This document shows, piece after piece, positions 1-13,924 of a DNA stretch of 64,000 nt; the first letter of the stretch is position 1, and each line of letters starts with the position of its first letter. The DNA comes from Pelargonium tetragonum. Lineage: Eukaryota > Streptophyta > Magnoliopsida > Geraniales > Geraniaceae. The stretch lies in assembly GCA_036897445.1 (NCBI GenBank), contig JAYMTL010000008.1:124001-188000 (forward strand), written 5' to 3'. Position numbers and translations under genes: made by a program. The notes under the pieces are model-generated. The model did no database searches. It was given only the letters and a program-made list of their open reading frames with translations, and was not told the DNA's origin.

Positions 1-3000
1 GCATTTAGTACTGGTATAGTCAAACAGGGCCCTCCACAAAAGGAATTTCACTTGAGTTTCTTTACTACTGGACCGGAAACCGAGGACTAACTTTAACCCA
101 AAATATTTTATTCCTTAAGCATCTTTAACTAGAGTAGTAGCCGGGTTCTTATACCACAGCAACTATCTAATAAATCGAACGAAGATCTCTTTCCATTATA
201 AAAGCCTTCCTAAGGGAGAAGCCCTCTTAGGATTCTTACTATGCGATTCCTTTTAAGCCCTTGCTATAGCGGCTCTCCCGAAGTTTACATATCTCCTATA
301 CTTTTTTAAAATCCATTTTTCTTCCGCAACCGAAACCCTTTTTCATTTTAAGAAGGGGTCTAGCGTAGAGAAGAGTCCCTCTTTGTTTAGCCCTAGTTTT
401 TAAAATATCTTTGCCTTGACTTATTAGTATTTTACCCCTATTTCCAGGAATTTGAGTATCTAGGAAGACTTTGTACGAGGATGATTTTAAGGCACTGTTA
501 GGGCTTCTACTGCACTCCCTGCTCCTTGTAGCCGTATAAAGAAGACATAAACCCTATATATATAAATACACTCTTTTCCCCAACCAGAGGGTACCGAGGA
601 GTTGAGGGAAGTATATTAGATAGCACAGGACGTATAACCGCATCAACTGCTTACTTGTAAGACTCTTTTTCTTAAGGCTCAAAAACTAGAAATGCATTAC
701 CTTAGCTTTCATTTTGTGGACTCCTCAACGCCCCTCTTATCAGAATAGGAACCCTGAAACATTAGCAAAACCTAATCTCTTAATACCTATATCGGCTTGC
801 TTAGCTAGAGTAACTATTGTACTACACTCTTTATCCTAGGATGAGCTAGAATCGTCATATAACCTATACTGATACAAGGATACCCTAAGATAAGAGTCTT
901 CTTGTAGTTACTTATATTAGTCCTCACCTACTATTATCCATATAAGTGTACCTTGTAAAGAATGGTCTACTTGGAAGCTTTCTATCTATATATAGATGGA
1001 TGAGTATTCCTGGACAAAGCAATAAACAACACAGATTACTTCTTATTAAAACCTTGTAGGGCCTTTCCTAAGTTACTTGTCTATATACTACTAAAAGATA
1101 CCTCTTAAAAGTTTTCTCTTGTAAATCTATAAACTCGGTTTTATTTCTTCTTAGTGGAAACCTCTCTTCTTGTTAGGAGCTATAGCTATACCGGGTTTCT
1201 CTGCCCCTAACTTATCCATACCGGAAACGGATTCTTTTAGCTTATACTTCCAAAGTCTTTAATTAAGGGATTTTTCTGTTCCCTTTTTTATAGGTTTCCA
1301 ATTCTGAATAGAATAGTCAATTTTGGAAGTATAAAGATAACATTAATTTGAAAAGAACTTAAGTTACTATCTATAATATCATGCCGGTTTAGCTATCCAG
1401 GAATACCTTTTGAGGCTTTTAGAGCCAAGATTTCCTATGTTATTTGCTTCTATTTGTATCTTATTCTTTTTGCCAGGCTTAGCTTCTCTTTGTTTTCTGG
1501 GTTGAGAAGGTGAAGGACAAAAGGGCCTCCTCTTTATTATACATAAGAATTCCTTACTTAATAAGTGGAACTAGAAAACCGAAAAATAGGATTCCCTCAC
1601 TTAATTAATAATTAGAATATCCACAATCCTTTGAAGAGGAATATACCCTAATCCTTTTCCTAGACTTGCTCTTCAGAAACTTACAAAGTATAAAGGGAAG
1701 ATAGTATCCTATCTTCCTACTTTTAGAGACATAAAGGTACTTGAAAATCTTGATTGAGGAGCAAACTCGTATATTTCAATGCATAACAATTCAAAATTCA
1801 CGGGATTGCTTACACCGAGAGGCTTCCCTTTCTATTTGTAAACCCCGAGTTATTGTCTAGAATAGCGTTTTTATTCCAGTTGGGCTACCTATTTCTTTAA
1901 AGTTTGTACATCCGACTCTTTTTGCGAAACTCTTCTTACTGGAATTCTTAGAACCTCTCCGGCGGAAAACCCTTTTATATAACTTACTTCTTGTAAAAAG
2001 GGAATTCCTATTTTCCAAAACTTCGACTTCTTTCTTAATTATCGGGAATCAGAAGCAAAGGAACATAAAAGCAACTCTTCCTAAAAAGCTGCCCTTAGAA
2101 ATAAACTTCAAGAAAAACTCTATCTATATAGTATATACCTAATTGAAACTCTAAGTCTCCACTAAAAAGACTTTAGGAAAACCCTTTATACGGAATTAAT
2201 CTTTATTAGCTACTATTAATTAGAAAACAAATTATACCTTACTAGTAAGAGCTCTCTTTAAAAAGAGGTTAACTACATCACATCAACAAAAATCCAGGGT
2301 TACCTGACAGGTTTAAGAAGTCCCGGGTTGGCCTAGGATAAGAAGGATTTACAGCCCTCCGAAATTGGGAGGTTTATAGGACTCTCTGGAGCCGGATATT
2401 TCATACAGTTATAGAAAGATGAATCCATTGAGTTTTTGTTTATGTATATTATATATACTTTTTACGCCTCTGAATTTTGACGAAATCTATAGCCAACAAC
2501 TAATTTGGTAAGAAAAGAGGGACATTATATTGAAATTTGTTTTAGACAAAGTAAAGAGTAAGAAATTTCTGTATCTGTAGTAGAGGAACTAAAATCTTGA
2601 GCGGAAAATCCTGCATATCCCAGTCATAAGGAAATAAATAATTAGAATGCCTGATAAAATATAGAATTAAGAAGAAAGTACTATATTAAGGGTCCTCCAG
2701 CTAAAGGAGTTTTCCTATATAGTTACTTCATTTGAAAAAAGCCCTTTCAGTAATAAACTAGGAGTCTTTCTATCTTAAAGCTAAACCACAGTAAGGCCCT
2801 ACATTTAGTATTGCGATAATCCTGGGTTAGTATACCGGTATTTAGGGCCGAGCGAGTTCTTTTTAGTTCAAAATCCATGCATGTAGCTAAGAACTAAGTC
2901 AAACTTCTTTTTTTAGGGTATATAACCTTATGAGAGTCCTCATTATTATAATTAAAACATTTCCTGGGTCTATCCCAGTATCAAGAGTTTCTTAATTCTG

Positions 3001-6000
3001 ATTACTTCCCTATTTACAAGACTTACAAGAGAAACTCTTACCGATATAATTCGAAATAAGATATAGGAATAGCCGGGTACCCTACATACTGGAAAAAGTA
3101 TAACAGGGACCCCCGGGGCTTAAAAAATTGCTTAGCCATAAAAAAGCTCCCTATTAAAAATTATCCCTAAACTAAAGTACAAAGGCGCTTAGATAAAAGG
3201 TATATACTGGGGGTTCCCTGGCGCTTATATTAGTATATTCTTTGCTGAGAAGGTAAACTAAAACGGTTATCGAGCTACTGACTTAGACTTCCCTGCCGAA
3301 TTAAGGGGTAACCTGGGATACTCATAATTAAAAAAATCTTTTGTTCGGGACTCTTAGAACCTGGAAAGGAATCTGGTAGGAATTCTTAACAACACGTTGA
3401 AGGGGGCTTTGCCCGCGCTCTTTATTGAATCTTCCACAAGAGTTTATAAACTTTAGGAATTCAAGGTCAAACCAAGTTTACCTACACAAGAAGGAGGGGA
3501 ATCTCCCAAAGATGGATATCTGCAAAATTTCATCGCCTACTTTAGTGAAAAGCAAAAAAGCCCTTGCATAGGCACTGCAAGGATTTCCTAAGCTACAAAT
3601 TAAAGGGTATCTAGTAAAACTAGGCAACCGCATTACTTCACAGCAAGACTTAAAGCTGCTCAAAACGCAGCCTCCTTTCCTCTAGGAGCTTCGTTGTAAA
3701 GGTTTTTGTGCTGAGTCTGTATATCCACCATACAAAATTTCTTAGAATTACGAGGGGAGATATGAACCTTTTAATTTCTATCGCGCAAATGCCTTTTTAT
3801 ATAGTTCTGGATGATCTAAAACTTATAAGATATTATCCGACTCGCTGCTTAGTTAGCGCCCCCAGGAACATAAAATCAAACCTTTTTATAAAAACACGCC
3901 TTAATTTTTTTGCTATACTTGATAAGGATTACCCGGCGCCCCTATTTTACTTACTGAAAAAAGGGGAAACTTCCTAGTATTTATCCTATCGAAACGACTT
4001 TATCTCAATTTACGTCATTTTTACGCATTCCTTATAAGACATATTGTAAACTAGGTACCCCTAAAAGGCGTCGAGAAGACTTTTTTGGAATGCAAGGTAA
4101 ACACTCTCTCGTCTCTCAGATGTTGTAGAACTCATTAAGGGGTTTTCGGCTCCTCTTTTAGTTTAGCAAGTACTTGTACAAAGCTTCTGTTACTATGTTT
4201 TCTGGTAAATTTAATTAAGCATTAGTATGAATTTTTATTAGAAATCCTTGACTAGCTCCGATAAGCGGTTTTTTAAATTAAAGTACAGTTTAATAGACTC
4301 AAAAAAAGTGACTTAAGTCCTTAGCTGTTTTTATTTCTTTCTAATTTTTTAAGTAAGGTTTCCCAGCATAAACAGGACGCTTATAAAGGCAGATCAAAAA
4401 GTTCTCGATTCTCTAAAATTTGGCTTTAACTTTTTCTAAGTTATAAGATCGGAAACCAAGGATATAGGAATTTTACGAGCTTACACCCTGTTTTTTATAA
4501 GCCTTGTAAGGAACTCTTGAACTTATAATCGAATCTTTACACAAAAAGAGTTTACAATATTCATATATTTTCTCAACTTGGATTGGAGTACTATCTACAA
4601 GAAATACTTAAAACATTAAAACATATGACTAATAGGGCTCTTTTACTCTAAACTCTCATACCACACGAATGTATCCAGGCTCCTATAACTAACTATCACT
4701 AAATAGAAAACTTGAGCTTAAATTTCTTATGACCTCGCTTAACAAGACCCACTCTTGATTGGCTTTCACAACACTTTACTTTATCAACAACCGGAAAGAC
4801 CCTTTGTATAAAATGAAAAGAAAAAGCCGCACACTACTTATTGAAAAGAATTTACCCGAGGAAGACTTTCGAAATTCGGAGTTGCGTGTTATATTCTAGT
4901 ACAACCCAGATAAGTCCTAGACCCCTGTAATATATAAGGGATCCCCTCAATGTAACTAACCAAAAAGCTTGAATTTACTCTACTATCCTTTAAATTTCAA
5001 TTTTAAATAAAGTTTTCCTGTGTTTTCTTATTTATATAAAGGGGGTTTCTTCCTTCTAAATAAGGGATATGTCTAATAGCTGTTTGGATTCTAAATTTAG
5101 ATACTGCGATACTCTTTCTTATTCTACTTGAACTTAATAGGAGAAAAACTATGTCTGTCTCACTGTCCAAGAATCTTTTACCTGTAAGACCTATACTTTG
5201 AGTTGTAACAAAGTAGGGGTTAGATTCCACCTGGCAAACAAAGAGGTTCCCTACTTCTCTTTAGTCCTTATAAGTGAATTAATTCGGGTTTATAAAAATT
5301 GTAGATGGAAAACCTCGTTTACAGCAATGAATGAGTAACGTCCCTCTTCCGCGAGTGCTATAGAAGGGCTTTGGAATACCTAGAATAACGAAATTCTATA
5401 GGAGTTCCTGCTCTTTTAATGAATACTGTATCTTGGTCATCACCGTTATAGCTATTTCACGAGGATCTCTATTTATTTAATATGAAAATACGGATATCTA
5501 ACTCGGCGAATTACCCTATTTAAGGACTAACTTACTGTTTTCGTAGAATAAGTGATCCACTATAAACTAACCCTTCCCCTTCGTGAACTTTAACCTTGTT
5601 ATCGGGTTTTTGCATTATGTCATTGCCCCTTTTGTTGTGTTTTTATACCCCTAGTTGTCCCCGCCGTATAAGGAAAAGTGAAGACTTGTAGATTATGAAA
5701 TTTAGTGTGAACCTAAAAGGAAATTGAAATTAGTACTCTGCTTTTACTAAGCTTCAAGTGCTGAGAGAGTCGATTTAGAAGTTCTATACTATAAGGGAAA
5801 TGCTTAAACTAAAAAAAGCTGCCAAATAATTCTGGCAGCGGAAGGGTCCCCCTTAGAAAAGCCCCCATAATGCTGATAAAGTGGCGAATTCTCTAGTGCA
5901 AGGATTCCCCCGTATGAATGCAAAAGTTCATTATTTTAAAAGTTTTAAAGCTATTCACTTAAAGAGTACATATGGAGCCCTTTCAAGCACGGGGTTTCTA

Positions 6001-7490
6001 TTGTATGGAGTGATTTTTTTAAAAAGAAAAATTATGTTTCATATACAGGAAAAACAATAAAAATACAACTAACTTCGTTACCTCTTGAAGCCAGGAAATC
6101 CGGTTCAAATTCAAGACAACTTTTTATTCCATTTCGTCCAAAATCGGGTTCGTGGTCAGGAAATGCACGTTCGGAATCCCGGGGGAAGTGACTTGTTAAT
6201 AAAATTTATGATTTGTGTTTTGGTTTACACTTTCTATAATGTAAATAAGTAAATAATAGAAGTTTTTTTTCCTTTTTTAGTTTATAGGAATTAGGAGCGA
6301 CAGCAAACTTTTTTTTCTAATTTTATTATCTTAATAATATAGTTTAGGTCTGTTGTTTTACTATTAGATTTAGAAGTATATGCTTACATATAAATTCATA
6401 TAAATTACGGTAATTTTAAGACTCTCCTACACTAACTAAGGAAAAGTGGGGGTTTCCTCTTTAAGCATCTTCGTTAAAGGTTACCCCGAAAAATCTTTTA
6501 GCTTTAGGGCCTGAGTTTAAGTTAGTAAACTAAAGGAATAGCTTAGGTATATTGCCTTCTCGAAGTGATGAGGTTTTGCCCTTTACGAACATAGGTACAA
6601 GGGATGTCTTTTCTAAGGGGGGGATCCTCCTGAGAATAGCTGTATATTCTGGTTACTACGCAAAAACCCTTGTAGATAAAATAACTATATAGAATACAAT
6701 CAATACAATAAGTAATGTACACATCTACCAAAAGCCGAGTACTCACAACATAAAAACAGAAATATCTAAATTTGAGGCTTGCTTTCAAGTTTCATATTAA
6801 GCGATTTGTTCTATATAAGTAATTTAGTTGCCACTCTTTTCTTTGCTGAGATAGCTCTATTTGAACCAGTATACGTTACTTCAATTCGGGGGTTCTTTAC
6901 TTTTCGATGTAATAAGCTTAAGGGCACCTACCAAATACTTTAACTTCAAAACCGCCCGAAAGAGTTGACAAGCTTTTTCCTGCTATAAAATGCTAATGAC
7001 TTCGGAGAATCTCTCTTTTTCTTATTATCTTCCTTTTAAATCCTTTAAAGCGTAACTTGTGAATGTAGCCTTTTTTTTTTATGGGACTGCCTTTTAAAGA
7101 AACTTCATTTTAGTAAACTTCTCTAATTTTATGCTATGTAGGGGACAACCTGAATTCAAATTCTGGGAATATCACTATCTAACTTAGGACTAAAGGAGCT
7201 TCTTCAAAACCTAATAATGGAAGCTCGCTGGAATGGATTCCTGCGTTTTTGGTTAATTGTAGTTTCAAGGAGTCCCTCTATTACCCTTGTGTGTAAATAC
7301 TTAGCTACTGTGTTGATTTATCCTATGCTTTCAATAGAAAAAAAAGCAGTGTATTATATTGTCAAGTTCACCCTATTTGTATTTGTCCTTTTTAACGGGG
7401 CCCCTTTTTTAGCTCATAATAGAACAAATATAAGAGCTCTTAACAAACTAACAAGTACTAAGTCAAGTAAGTGGTATGAAAATAAAGAAG
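1..7490. other. Gene-free spacer, left end
   Basis: I see no gene here on either strand. All open frames are under 82 codons, apart from the start of a 108-codon frame at 7217, and none resembles a known protein. Short G/C clusters sit in A/T-rich DNA, for example GGGATCCC at 4938-4945 and a 6-bp stem AAGGGA/TCCCTT at 1265-1270 and 1280-1285. A run of ten T occurs at 7071-7080. I saw no tRNA, rRNA, recognisable promoter or mobile element. The stretch is most simply read as organellar intergenic DNA. Confidence 0.6.
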
Positions 7491-7494
7491 AAGC

Positions 7495-7680
7495 AAGTAA
7501 ATCAAAGAAATCGGTAGAAACAAAGAGGTCAGTGGATGGGTAGTGTAAGTCAGTATCTCTATAATTATTATTATGCATCAACCCCCCCTTACTACGCACC
7601 AGTCGGTAACATAGACTCCTTCCTATTCTTATTAAGTTTGTTTCCTCTATAACGATAAACCCATAGAACCCGAGGTAAGC
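7495..7680 (+). repeat. Dispersed repeat R1, copy 1
   Basis: This is one of three diverged copies of a repeat of about 150 bp; the others are near 13.75 and 34.75 kb. It has three boxes in order. Box 1 (7522-7551) begins aaagaggt and contains tagtgtaagtc. Box 2 (7594-7611) has the pattern acgcNNcagtcgRtaa. Box 3 (7644-7675) has cctcNNtaacgataa and ends in gagg. A lead-in like aagtaaRtcaa precedes box 1 in this copy and in copy 3. The distance from the start of box 1 to the end of box 3 is about 153 bp, close to copy 3 (about 146 bp). A run of seven C lies at 7582-7588 between boxes 1 and 2. The function is unknown; a decayed mobile element or a conserved small RNA are both possible. Confidence 0.6.
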
Positions 7681-7689
7681 TTGCTTAAA

Positions 7690-7840
7690 GAATATCAATT
7701 ACTATCTACTAACCGCCTTTTCTACTAATAACTAATAGAATATACTAACCTAACTATAACTATAAGGACTTTATAATATAGTATAAGCAAAGTCGTAGGG
7801 TGTCATAATGTGAGTATGTATACCTAAAAATTACCTACAA
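7690..7840. repeat. A/T-rich cryptically simple tract
   Basis: Just after R1 copy 1 is a tract built from words such as actaataactaatag and taactataactataagg. It resembles the A/T-rich tracts beside the other R1 copies (13.93-14.14 and 34.43-34.60 kb). The association of tract and R1 suggests one composite element, though their order differs between loci. Nothing coding was seen. Confidence 0.4.
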
Positions 7841-8114
7841 CCTGAACCTCCTTAGTTTCCCTTTAGTCGGTAGGAGAGACGTATAACTAAACTATAAAAG
7901 GGCTCCAGCCTATTTGACGATAAAGACAAAGAAGAGGAGGTCCTTAGTTTTGAAAGTATTTGCTTCATTTTGACTTTATAATGTATACTATTTATTCCTT
8001 ATAGTAAGTATTCTTAAGGGGTTTAGTTTTTTTAGGTGGAACCCGGAAGTGTGTAGAATTTTATTGCGACTAGAGTAAGACTTCTAAGAGGAGTGTGGGT
8101 TATACGAAAGCAGG

Positions 8115-8135
8115 CAGGTCTAGCTCTCAGGAAAG
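8115..8135 (+). repeat. TCTAGCT dispersed motif
   Basis: The sequence caggtctagctctcaggaaag matches others at 17782-17803, 14227-14243, 36040-36060, 35011-35024 and 36961-36980. The shared core is aggtctagct, often followed about 5-6 bases later by gaaag. No function is known. Repetition in one orientation in several separate places argues against chance for the family as a whole. Confidence 0.45.
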
Positions 8136-8598
8136 TGGTTAGGGTTTCTTCTCTTTATGATCGTTAACGAAGTAAATTACAAGAGTTTTGAAATGAGGGG
8201 TTTTCCATTATCCCAGTTATTGGATCATTTTTTTAGGGTGAAGTCACAGGGGACAATTACAGTTTAAAGGAATTTTGCTTTTTATGCATTTAATGTACCG
8301 CTCTTTTAAAAACCCCAGAAAAACTAAAGAAAGATAAGCCATTCTAAGGAATTTGGTAGGGAGTTTCTCCGCTCTGCAACCTCTCTCTATGAATTTTCAA
8401 AAGAAGTTAAAAACCGCTATGTAGCTATTAAAGGTAAAGGAGGGCCTAGGAAAGATGAATATGAAAGGCAAAGTTCTAGCTTTGCTAAGAGCAGACACTC
8501 TGGCTACGTACTTTACTGGCTTACAAAGCGAGGGCCTCTTCCTGGATCCCGTTTTAAAGTAGACACATAAATAAGTAACGAGGTATTATGAATAAGAG

Positions 8599-8614
8599 TA
8601 GGAGTAAGAAAGCG
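8599..8614 (+). repeat. 16-bp exact repeat, copy 1
   Basis: The word taggagtaagaaagcg is present here and identically at 33866-33881. Both lie in purine-rich stretches with other agtaag words. It may be a fragment of a larger decayed repeat. Confidence 0.5.
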
Positions 8615-10829
8615 AGGTAACCAAATTATCTTTAAAAAGGCCAGGGTGTTAGAGAAAGGGGGACCCTAAACTATGCTGTATAAAAACTAAACCCGATCCA
8701 TAAAAGTCCAAATGAGGAAAAGACCTTACTTGTTCCACTTATAAAGTTATAAAGGTTAAAACTTACGGAATTACTTGAAATAAAACATGTCTCGGTTTCT
8801 ATACTCTATACCTTGGTTAAGCAAAGAACAAGCCTAAACCTTGTGAGCGAAAGTTCTACAAAAAAGCGAACCCGTAGTGACCTACTTTTAGAATATCCTA
8901 AATTGCAAGGGAACTCTTACTGAATATTATTAAAGTCCACTAAGTTTTTTCCTAAAATCGTGTTAAGTTCAATTTTATTGGTTCAAAGACTCCTTATTTC
9001 TAGGTGCAAAAAAAAAGAAATGTCAAGTTAATTCTATTTCTATTTGTGGGTATAGGTTTTTTAGGTTTTTGAAGAAAAGGACTTACATAAAAGAGGGGCT
9101 GTTCAAAAGAGTATAATTAAGAATAACTCAGCAAGAGCAGATCTTGTAGTAATTGTAAAAGGTATCCTATTAATTTAACACGAAACTTCTCTATTAAGGA
9201 AATGCTCGGTTGTTGATTAATAAACCTTTCTTTTCTTTACAGTTAAAATCTTCCTTATTTGCTTTGTAAAAACTTCACTAAAGCTATAATCAGTTTAAAA
9301 AGTACTTTAAAGTTCTAACTATACGGGTTTTCCTTTTAAAGGCCTTGGAAAATAGGATTCTCGTTATACCCTTTTTGTAAAGAACAACTCTTATATTACC
9401 AATATTAATACTATGAATTTCAAAGAAGCAGGGGGAAATAAGTGCAAAAGCACGAGTTAGTTATTACCTATTTATCGGAAAATACTACTTAAAAGGCAAA
9501 TAAGCTATACTTAATAGAGAAAATTAGCTATAAATATACTCTTCTTAGAAACTAGGGAAACAAGGATAACTTTGACTTGGGTATATACTTGTACGAGTCC
9601 GGCAGCGAACAGGCAGGTAGGAGTAGTCTTGCTCAGAAAGATTTTTGAAGTATGTACCCCTGTCTAATTTGCTGCTAGATTTTCCATTCATTAAAAACTA
9701 GGGCTTGTCCAATATATATAAGGTATGACTCTCCCTCTTCTTAGGTTCCCTGGATTTCCCAAGAGAAAGTTCTTATTTTTTTTTCCTAGACGGGCTGAAA
9801 TAGATTACAATTTTATAGGCTTATATAACCAATGGGGGATATATATTACACAGTTACTAAGTCAAAGCTTTAAAATTTAGGGAAGCATACTCCCTTACAC
9901 CACAAAAGCTTTCCTAGTCAAATAAGCAATAAATACAGGGGCCTGAATCTGCCAGTTTTTCTACTTATTTACATTTTTAATTGAATTAAAATCCACCTAT
10001 GATGATACCGCGTACCCAAAAAGTCTACTCCTTACTACATACTACAATACAGAAATACAAGAGCTTCTAATTATAAAAAAAAGACTCCGCACGGTGTCGC
10101 AATTGCCATAAATTTACAAAAACAGCATCTCCTTTTACTTTTTTTGTTTGGAACTCCTGCTAAATCACAAGCTCTCTGCTCTATTAGGAATAGCTAGAAA
10201 TACTAATGAAGATTTTAAGGATATAATATTCTAGTTAGTAATTCTCCAGTATTTGTATAAAAACCTTCTCATAAGTTATAATTATTCCCAGTAAACCTCC
10301 CTTAAGACTAGGAAATCCGGAAATTCTATTTACTTCTTTTAAAATCCCTTGAAACACATAAATTCAAATAAAAGAAAGCACTTGTATTACCTAGCGTATC
10401 CATTGTATATTCTATAGCATTCTAGCACTCTCCCCTTATAGTACTTTTTGTTATTATTTTCATCTCTATAAGTTATATAGGTATATATATTGCATGGATA
10501 TTAGAAGTCTCCCTTTTTTCTTTAGTATTATTTGTATTAAGGTGCGATAGCCCTCTAAACCTTTCTTATCTTAAAAGCTATAATCAATGCCCCACTTACT
10601 TTATACTCTTTAATTCTCTGTAGCTCATAATTCCCTTATTAAAAACCATAGTACAAAACCCGGAAACTCCTAGAAAAACTCTTTTACTTATCATTATCTG
10701 GAATCAAAAACTTAGAAACACAAGGACTTTAGTACCTGTGCCTTCGTAATACCTATAACCTATATCGGCCTCTAAAATACCTGGAATTCTTTTCATTTGT
10801 TGGAATATCTAATACGGAAAACCGAAGAA

Positions 10830-10842
10830 AAGGGACTCCCTT
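10830..10842. repeat. Small perfect palindrome AAGGGACTCCCTT
   Basis: Two 6-base arms surround a single C. This is one of the longest members of the very frequent GGANTCC palindrome class seen across the window. It could form a tiny hairpin in RNA or single-stranded DNA. Confidence 0.7.
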
Positions 10843-12226
10843 AAAATACAATAGGGGCTCCTCTGAATGAGTAGCTCAAAACCTACCTAAACTTGGGAAT
10901 TTCCCTTTGAATTTTCTCTTGTAAACAGAACTCTCTACTTGGATCATCCTTGTATATTATGCTAACCGCTTCTAAAAACTATCCCGTAAACTGACCCAAA
11001 AAAGAAATCTCGCTTTTACTAACAACAGGGGCTTACCTTCTTAGAGATTCCTAGGGGAAAATACTACCGCGCCCCTTTTGTGAAAGCTAAAACAAGGAAT
11101 TGATGAGCTTTTGCTTATATAAAAGAAAATTTCTAGATTTCTTTCAATTTGTTCTATAATAAAAGGAAATTTAGAAAATGAACTAAAGAAAGCGAGGGCT
11201 TTTTCTGATCCAGTAAAAAAAAAGTAGAAGGAATATTGCCGATATGGAGTAGTAAAATCTAACACCAAGACTAAGAAGAAAGCTTTTAATATAGGTATAG
11301 TAGCAGCTATCAAGATATAGAGTTAGGCTGCAAAGACTTGGGTAGTATGGAACAAGGTATCGAAGATAAACAAGCAAAGCCAAGAGGCTCCTCTTAGTAG
11401 AGCACCAAAAAGAGTTAGAGTATAGTTAAAGGAGCTTTTACTGGGTATTAGTTATTAAAGGATCGCAGCGCAGAAAGCCTATTATACCCCTGCGTTGTAC
11501 GAGGTGCGCTGGAAAACTTACTAGGCATAAAATGAACCTATCTTTAATTTATGAAGTCTCTTGTGAGGCCCCTTTATAAGTGAAGAAAATATAGAATGCG
11601 CAGGGGAGTCGAGTCCTGCTTTTGAGAATTAAGAAAATCCTGCTATTTACGTACAACAAATCTCCTTTCTTTTTTCATGACCGGGTCCCAATTTGTTGAC
11701 AAGAGACACTTTGGATGTAAGGCTAGTCCACATTCAATGAATAGAGCCCTCGGCTTCTTTCAAAAAAGGTATTTCCGATTGACTTGGCAAGACAAAAAAA
11801 GGAGTATTGCAATTCCCTTTAGATAAATAACCTACCCATTATCTTACTCACAAACTTCGTCAGATCCCGTTTTAGCTTTTTTATCTTATTCAGATCCGAC
11901 AAATCTCCTGTTACTTTCTGCTACAAATTTTGTATATCTCTTATACTTCCCGAGCCCCTTAATTAGTATGATGTTGGCTTTCTTTTGCTAAATTTAAAAA
12001 GAATTAGAATATGGCTTGAGGCCTCAAAAGTTTGTAAATTCCTGATGCTAACTAGGAACCCTTTTTTAACTATTGATAAGGGTAAATAAATAACATTGAC
12101 TGCTCAAGTGAGGAACTCCTATAACTAAAAAGCTGCATTAAGCCTGAACAATTCCCATACAGGAACCCCGCTAGTCCGTAATACGAAACCTTTTGTTAAT
12201 TTCTATGTCTTGACTAATTAATAAGG

Positions 12227-12267
12227 GGAACACTCGAAACAAAGGAACACTCGAAACAAAGGAACAC
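12227..12267 (+). repeat. Tandem 17-bp repeat, about 2.4 units
   Basis: The unit ggaacactcgaaacaaa occurs at 12227-12243 and 12244-12260 without mismatch, followed by a partial unit ggaacac at 12261-12267. Perfect identity suggests a recent slippage or short duplication. Confidence 0.9.
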
Positions 12268-13730
12268 AGAGGAGCAAACCTAAAAGGTTTGGTAATGTCT
12301 ACCTTGACTGGATAATGAGAAAACAAGCCTTTCCTTATACTTAATATTTAAAGATTCTCTGCCTAATTACTAGGAATTCTGATCTTCTACCACACGAAGC
12401 AATAATAAACACCCCGTTACCCTATCTTAGGATCTCATTCCTTTTTGTTCCCGGCTTTCGATAGCTGGGTTGGTAATGTAATTAAGTAAAAAAACTTCTT
12501 TTCCCTACCATTTTCTAAGTCCCAGATAAAAGAGAAGAAAATGAGATTTGAATAAGGCTTCTTTTTTTCACAACAAGATGACTCACGCAAAGAAAAGCTC
12601 CAATTCACGGAAGTCCATTGCCTAGCGTTTTTCTGCTCCGATTTCTTCCACCCCTCCTTTTTAGTTTAGCAGCTAAAGCTGCCTCTGAAATGCCTTTAAC
12701 TCGAATACACGGGAATGTAAGAGTTCAAATATGACTAATCTGACAGATTCTATAAACCACCCTTTTTTAGGAGTCCTCCGAACCCAATATCAAGGAGTCC
12801 TGTAGCTTTAGGTTTTATTCCTTTACTTTTATTAAGAGATCCCCACCTTATAGTACGAGAGAATTCTAGAGGTTTTCTTTATTTTGCAGTTATAGCTCCC
12901 CTACAAATTGTGAAAAACAAGACCGATCCTACTAAGAAATGTTGTTTTATTGTTTTTACTATATAGCCGCCCTGCCTTTTCCGGAATTCGAGGGCCCTTC
13001 TATAAACAAAATAGGTCTTATTCAATTTCTCGTAGGTGAATTTTGAACACACATAAAAGGGCATTTTTCTTCTTAGAGGTCCTGATTTAAAGCCCAATTT
13101 CTGAGAAAAAAGGTTGAAAGATATATATGGAAAACTTCATGAGCGCCTTTTCCTTGTAGAACGACTTGAAAGAAATTGAAAATTCTTATTTCGTATAGCT
13201 ACGTTCATGACCTCTTTCTGGAGGGGCTTCCATTTCCTGAAAAGTTTCTATTTTATATAGCTGTAGAATTTCTTTAAAAGACAAAGTTTCTAGTTCTTGT
13301 ATTTCAGTAAAAATTTTTTAAGAGTAAACTAGGTATAGCGGCTGTGAAGATAGTGAGACGGAGTCCGGCTTCTGAAATAGGTTGTAGCTCATAAGAAAAG
13401 TTTTATACTAAATTTTAAATGAACCTAAGTCCCTGTAAAAAGCCCTTTCTTTATATAGGAATATAGGAAGATACTGGCTCTATGTGTAAAGATCAAGAGT
13501 CCTTTTTAAGGTTAGGCTTAGGAGTAAAAGGGAGTGGCTGCGATTAGAACCTATGTACTCTTGTGTTTTTCTATTTTTGTTAAAGATGCTAGTAAAGTAG
13601 TTTCTGTAAAGACAATATAGAGCCTTTGGGATAAGTTACTTTTCCTCTTATCCGTAGGGAAAGATTGGGTCCTATTTAAGTTCCATCGATTTGTGTTTTA
13701 GGGCACGTAAATGACCGTACAATACGAAAG

Positions 13731-13890
13731 AAGAAGGTAAGTCAAGTTGGGTGCTATAGTGCATGTCTATTCAAATTACTCTCCTACCTCCCTCCCTCCG
13801 TTATACTGCAATCGGGAAGGAAAAAGTCTCTATCTCTATCTTTCAAAGGATTGTCCCCTCCATAACGATAAGAACATAGCGCAAGGAGGA
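13731..13890 (+). repeat. Dispersed repeat R1, copy 2
   Basis: Box 1 (13755-13787) reads tatagtgcatgtctattc then actctcctac, and matches copy 3 at 28 of 33 positions by hand alignment. Box 2 is degraded (13803-13821, tgcaatcggga). Box 3 (13857-13889) has cctccataacgataag and ends in aggagg. The lead-in aaggtaagtcaag lies just upstream. The middle holds low-complexity ctccctccctcc and tctctatctctatc. Spacing resembles the other copies, so the three boxes look like parts of one unit. Confidence 0.6.
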
Positions 13891-13924
13891 ATACAGCTTA
13901 AATTAAAGAAACAATTAGCACTAT

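Larger units (their letters stand above)
7845..13725. other. Gene-free spacer
   Basis: No gene was recognised. Open frames stay at or below 90 codons. Notable items are a TCTAGCT motif at 8115-8135, a 16-bp word at 8599-8614 shared exactly with 33866-33881, the palindrome ACTTTAAAGT at 9304-9313, the palindrome AAGGGACTCCCTT at 10830-10842, a short tandem repeat at 12227-12267, and two AGGAGTCCT palindromes at 12769-12777 and 12793-12801. I saw no tRNA or rRNA signature. Confidence 0.6.

Noticed and set aside
7217-7543. Longest open frame, 108 codons, ATG start, one hydrophobic stretch
   Set aside because: Its length is within chance expectation for this window, it resembles no family I know, and its 3' end overlaps repeat R1.
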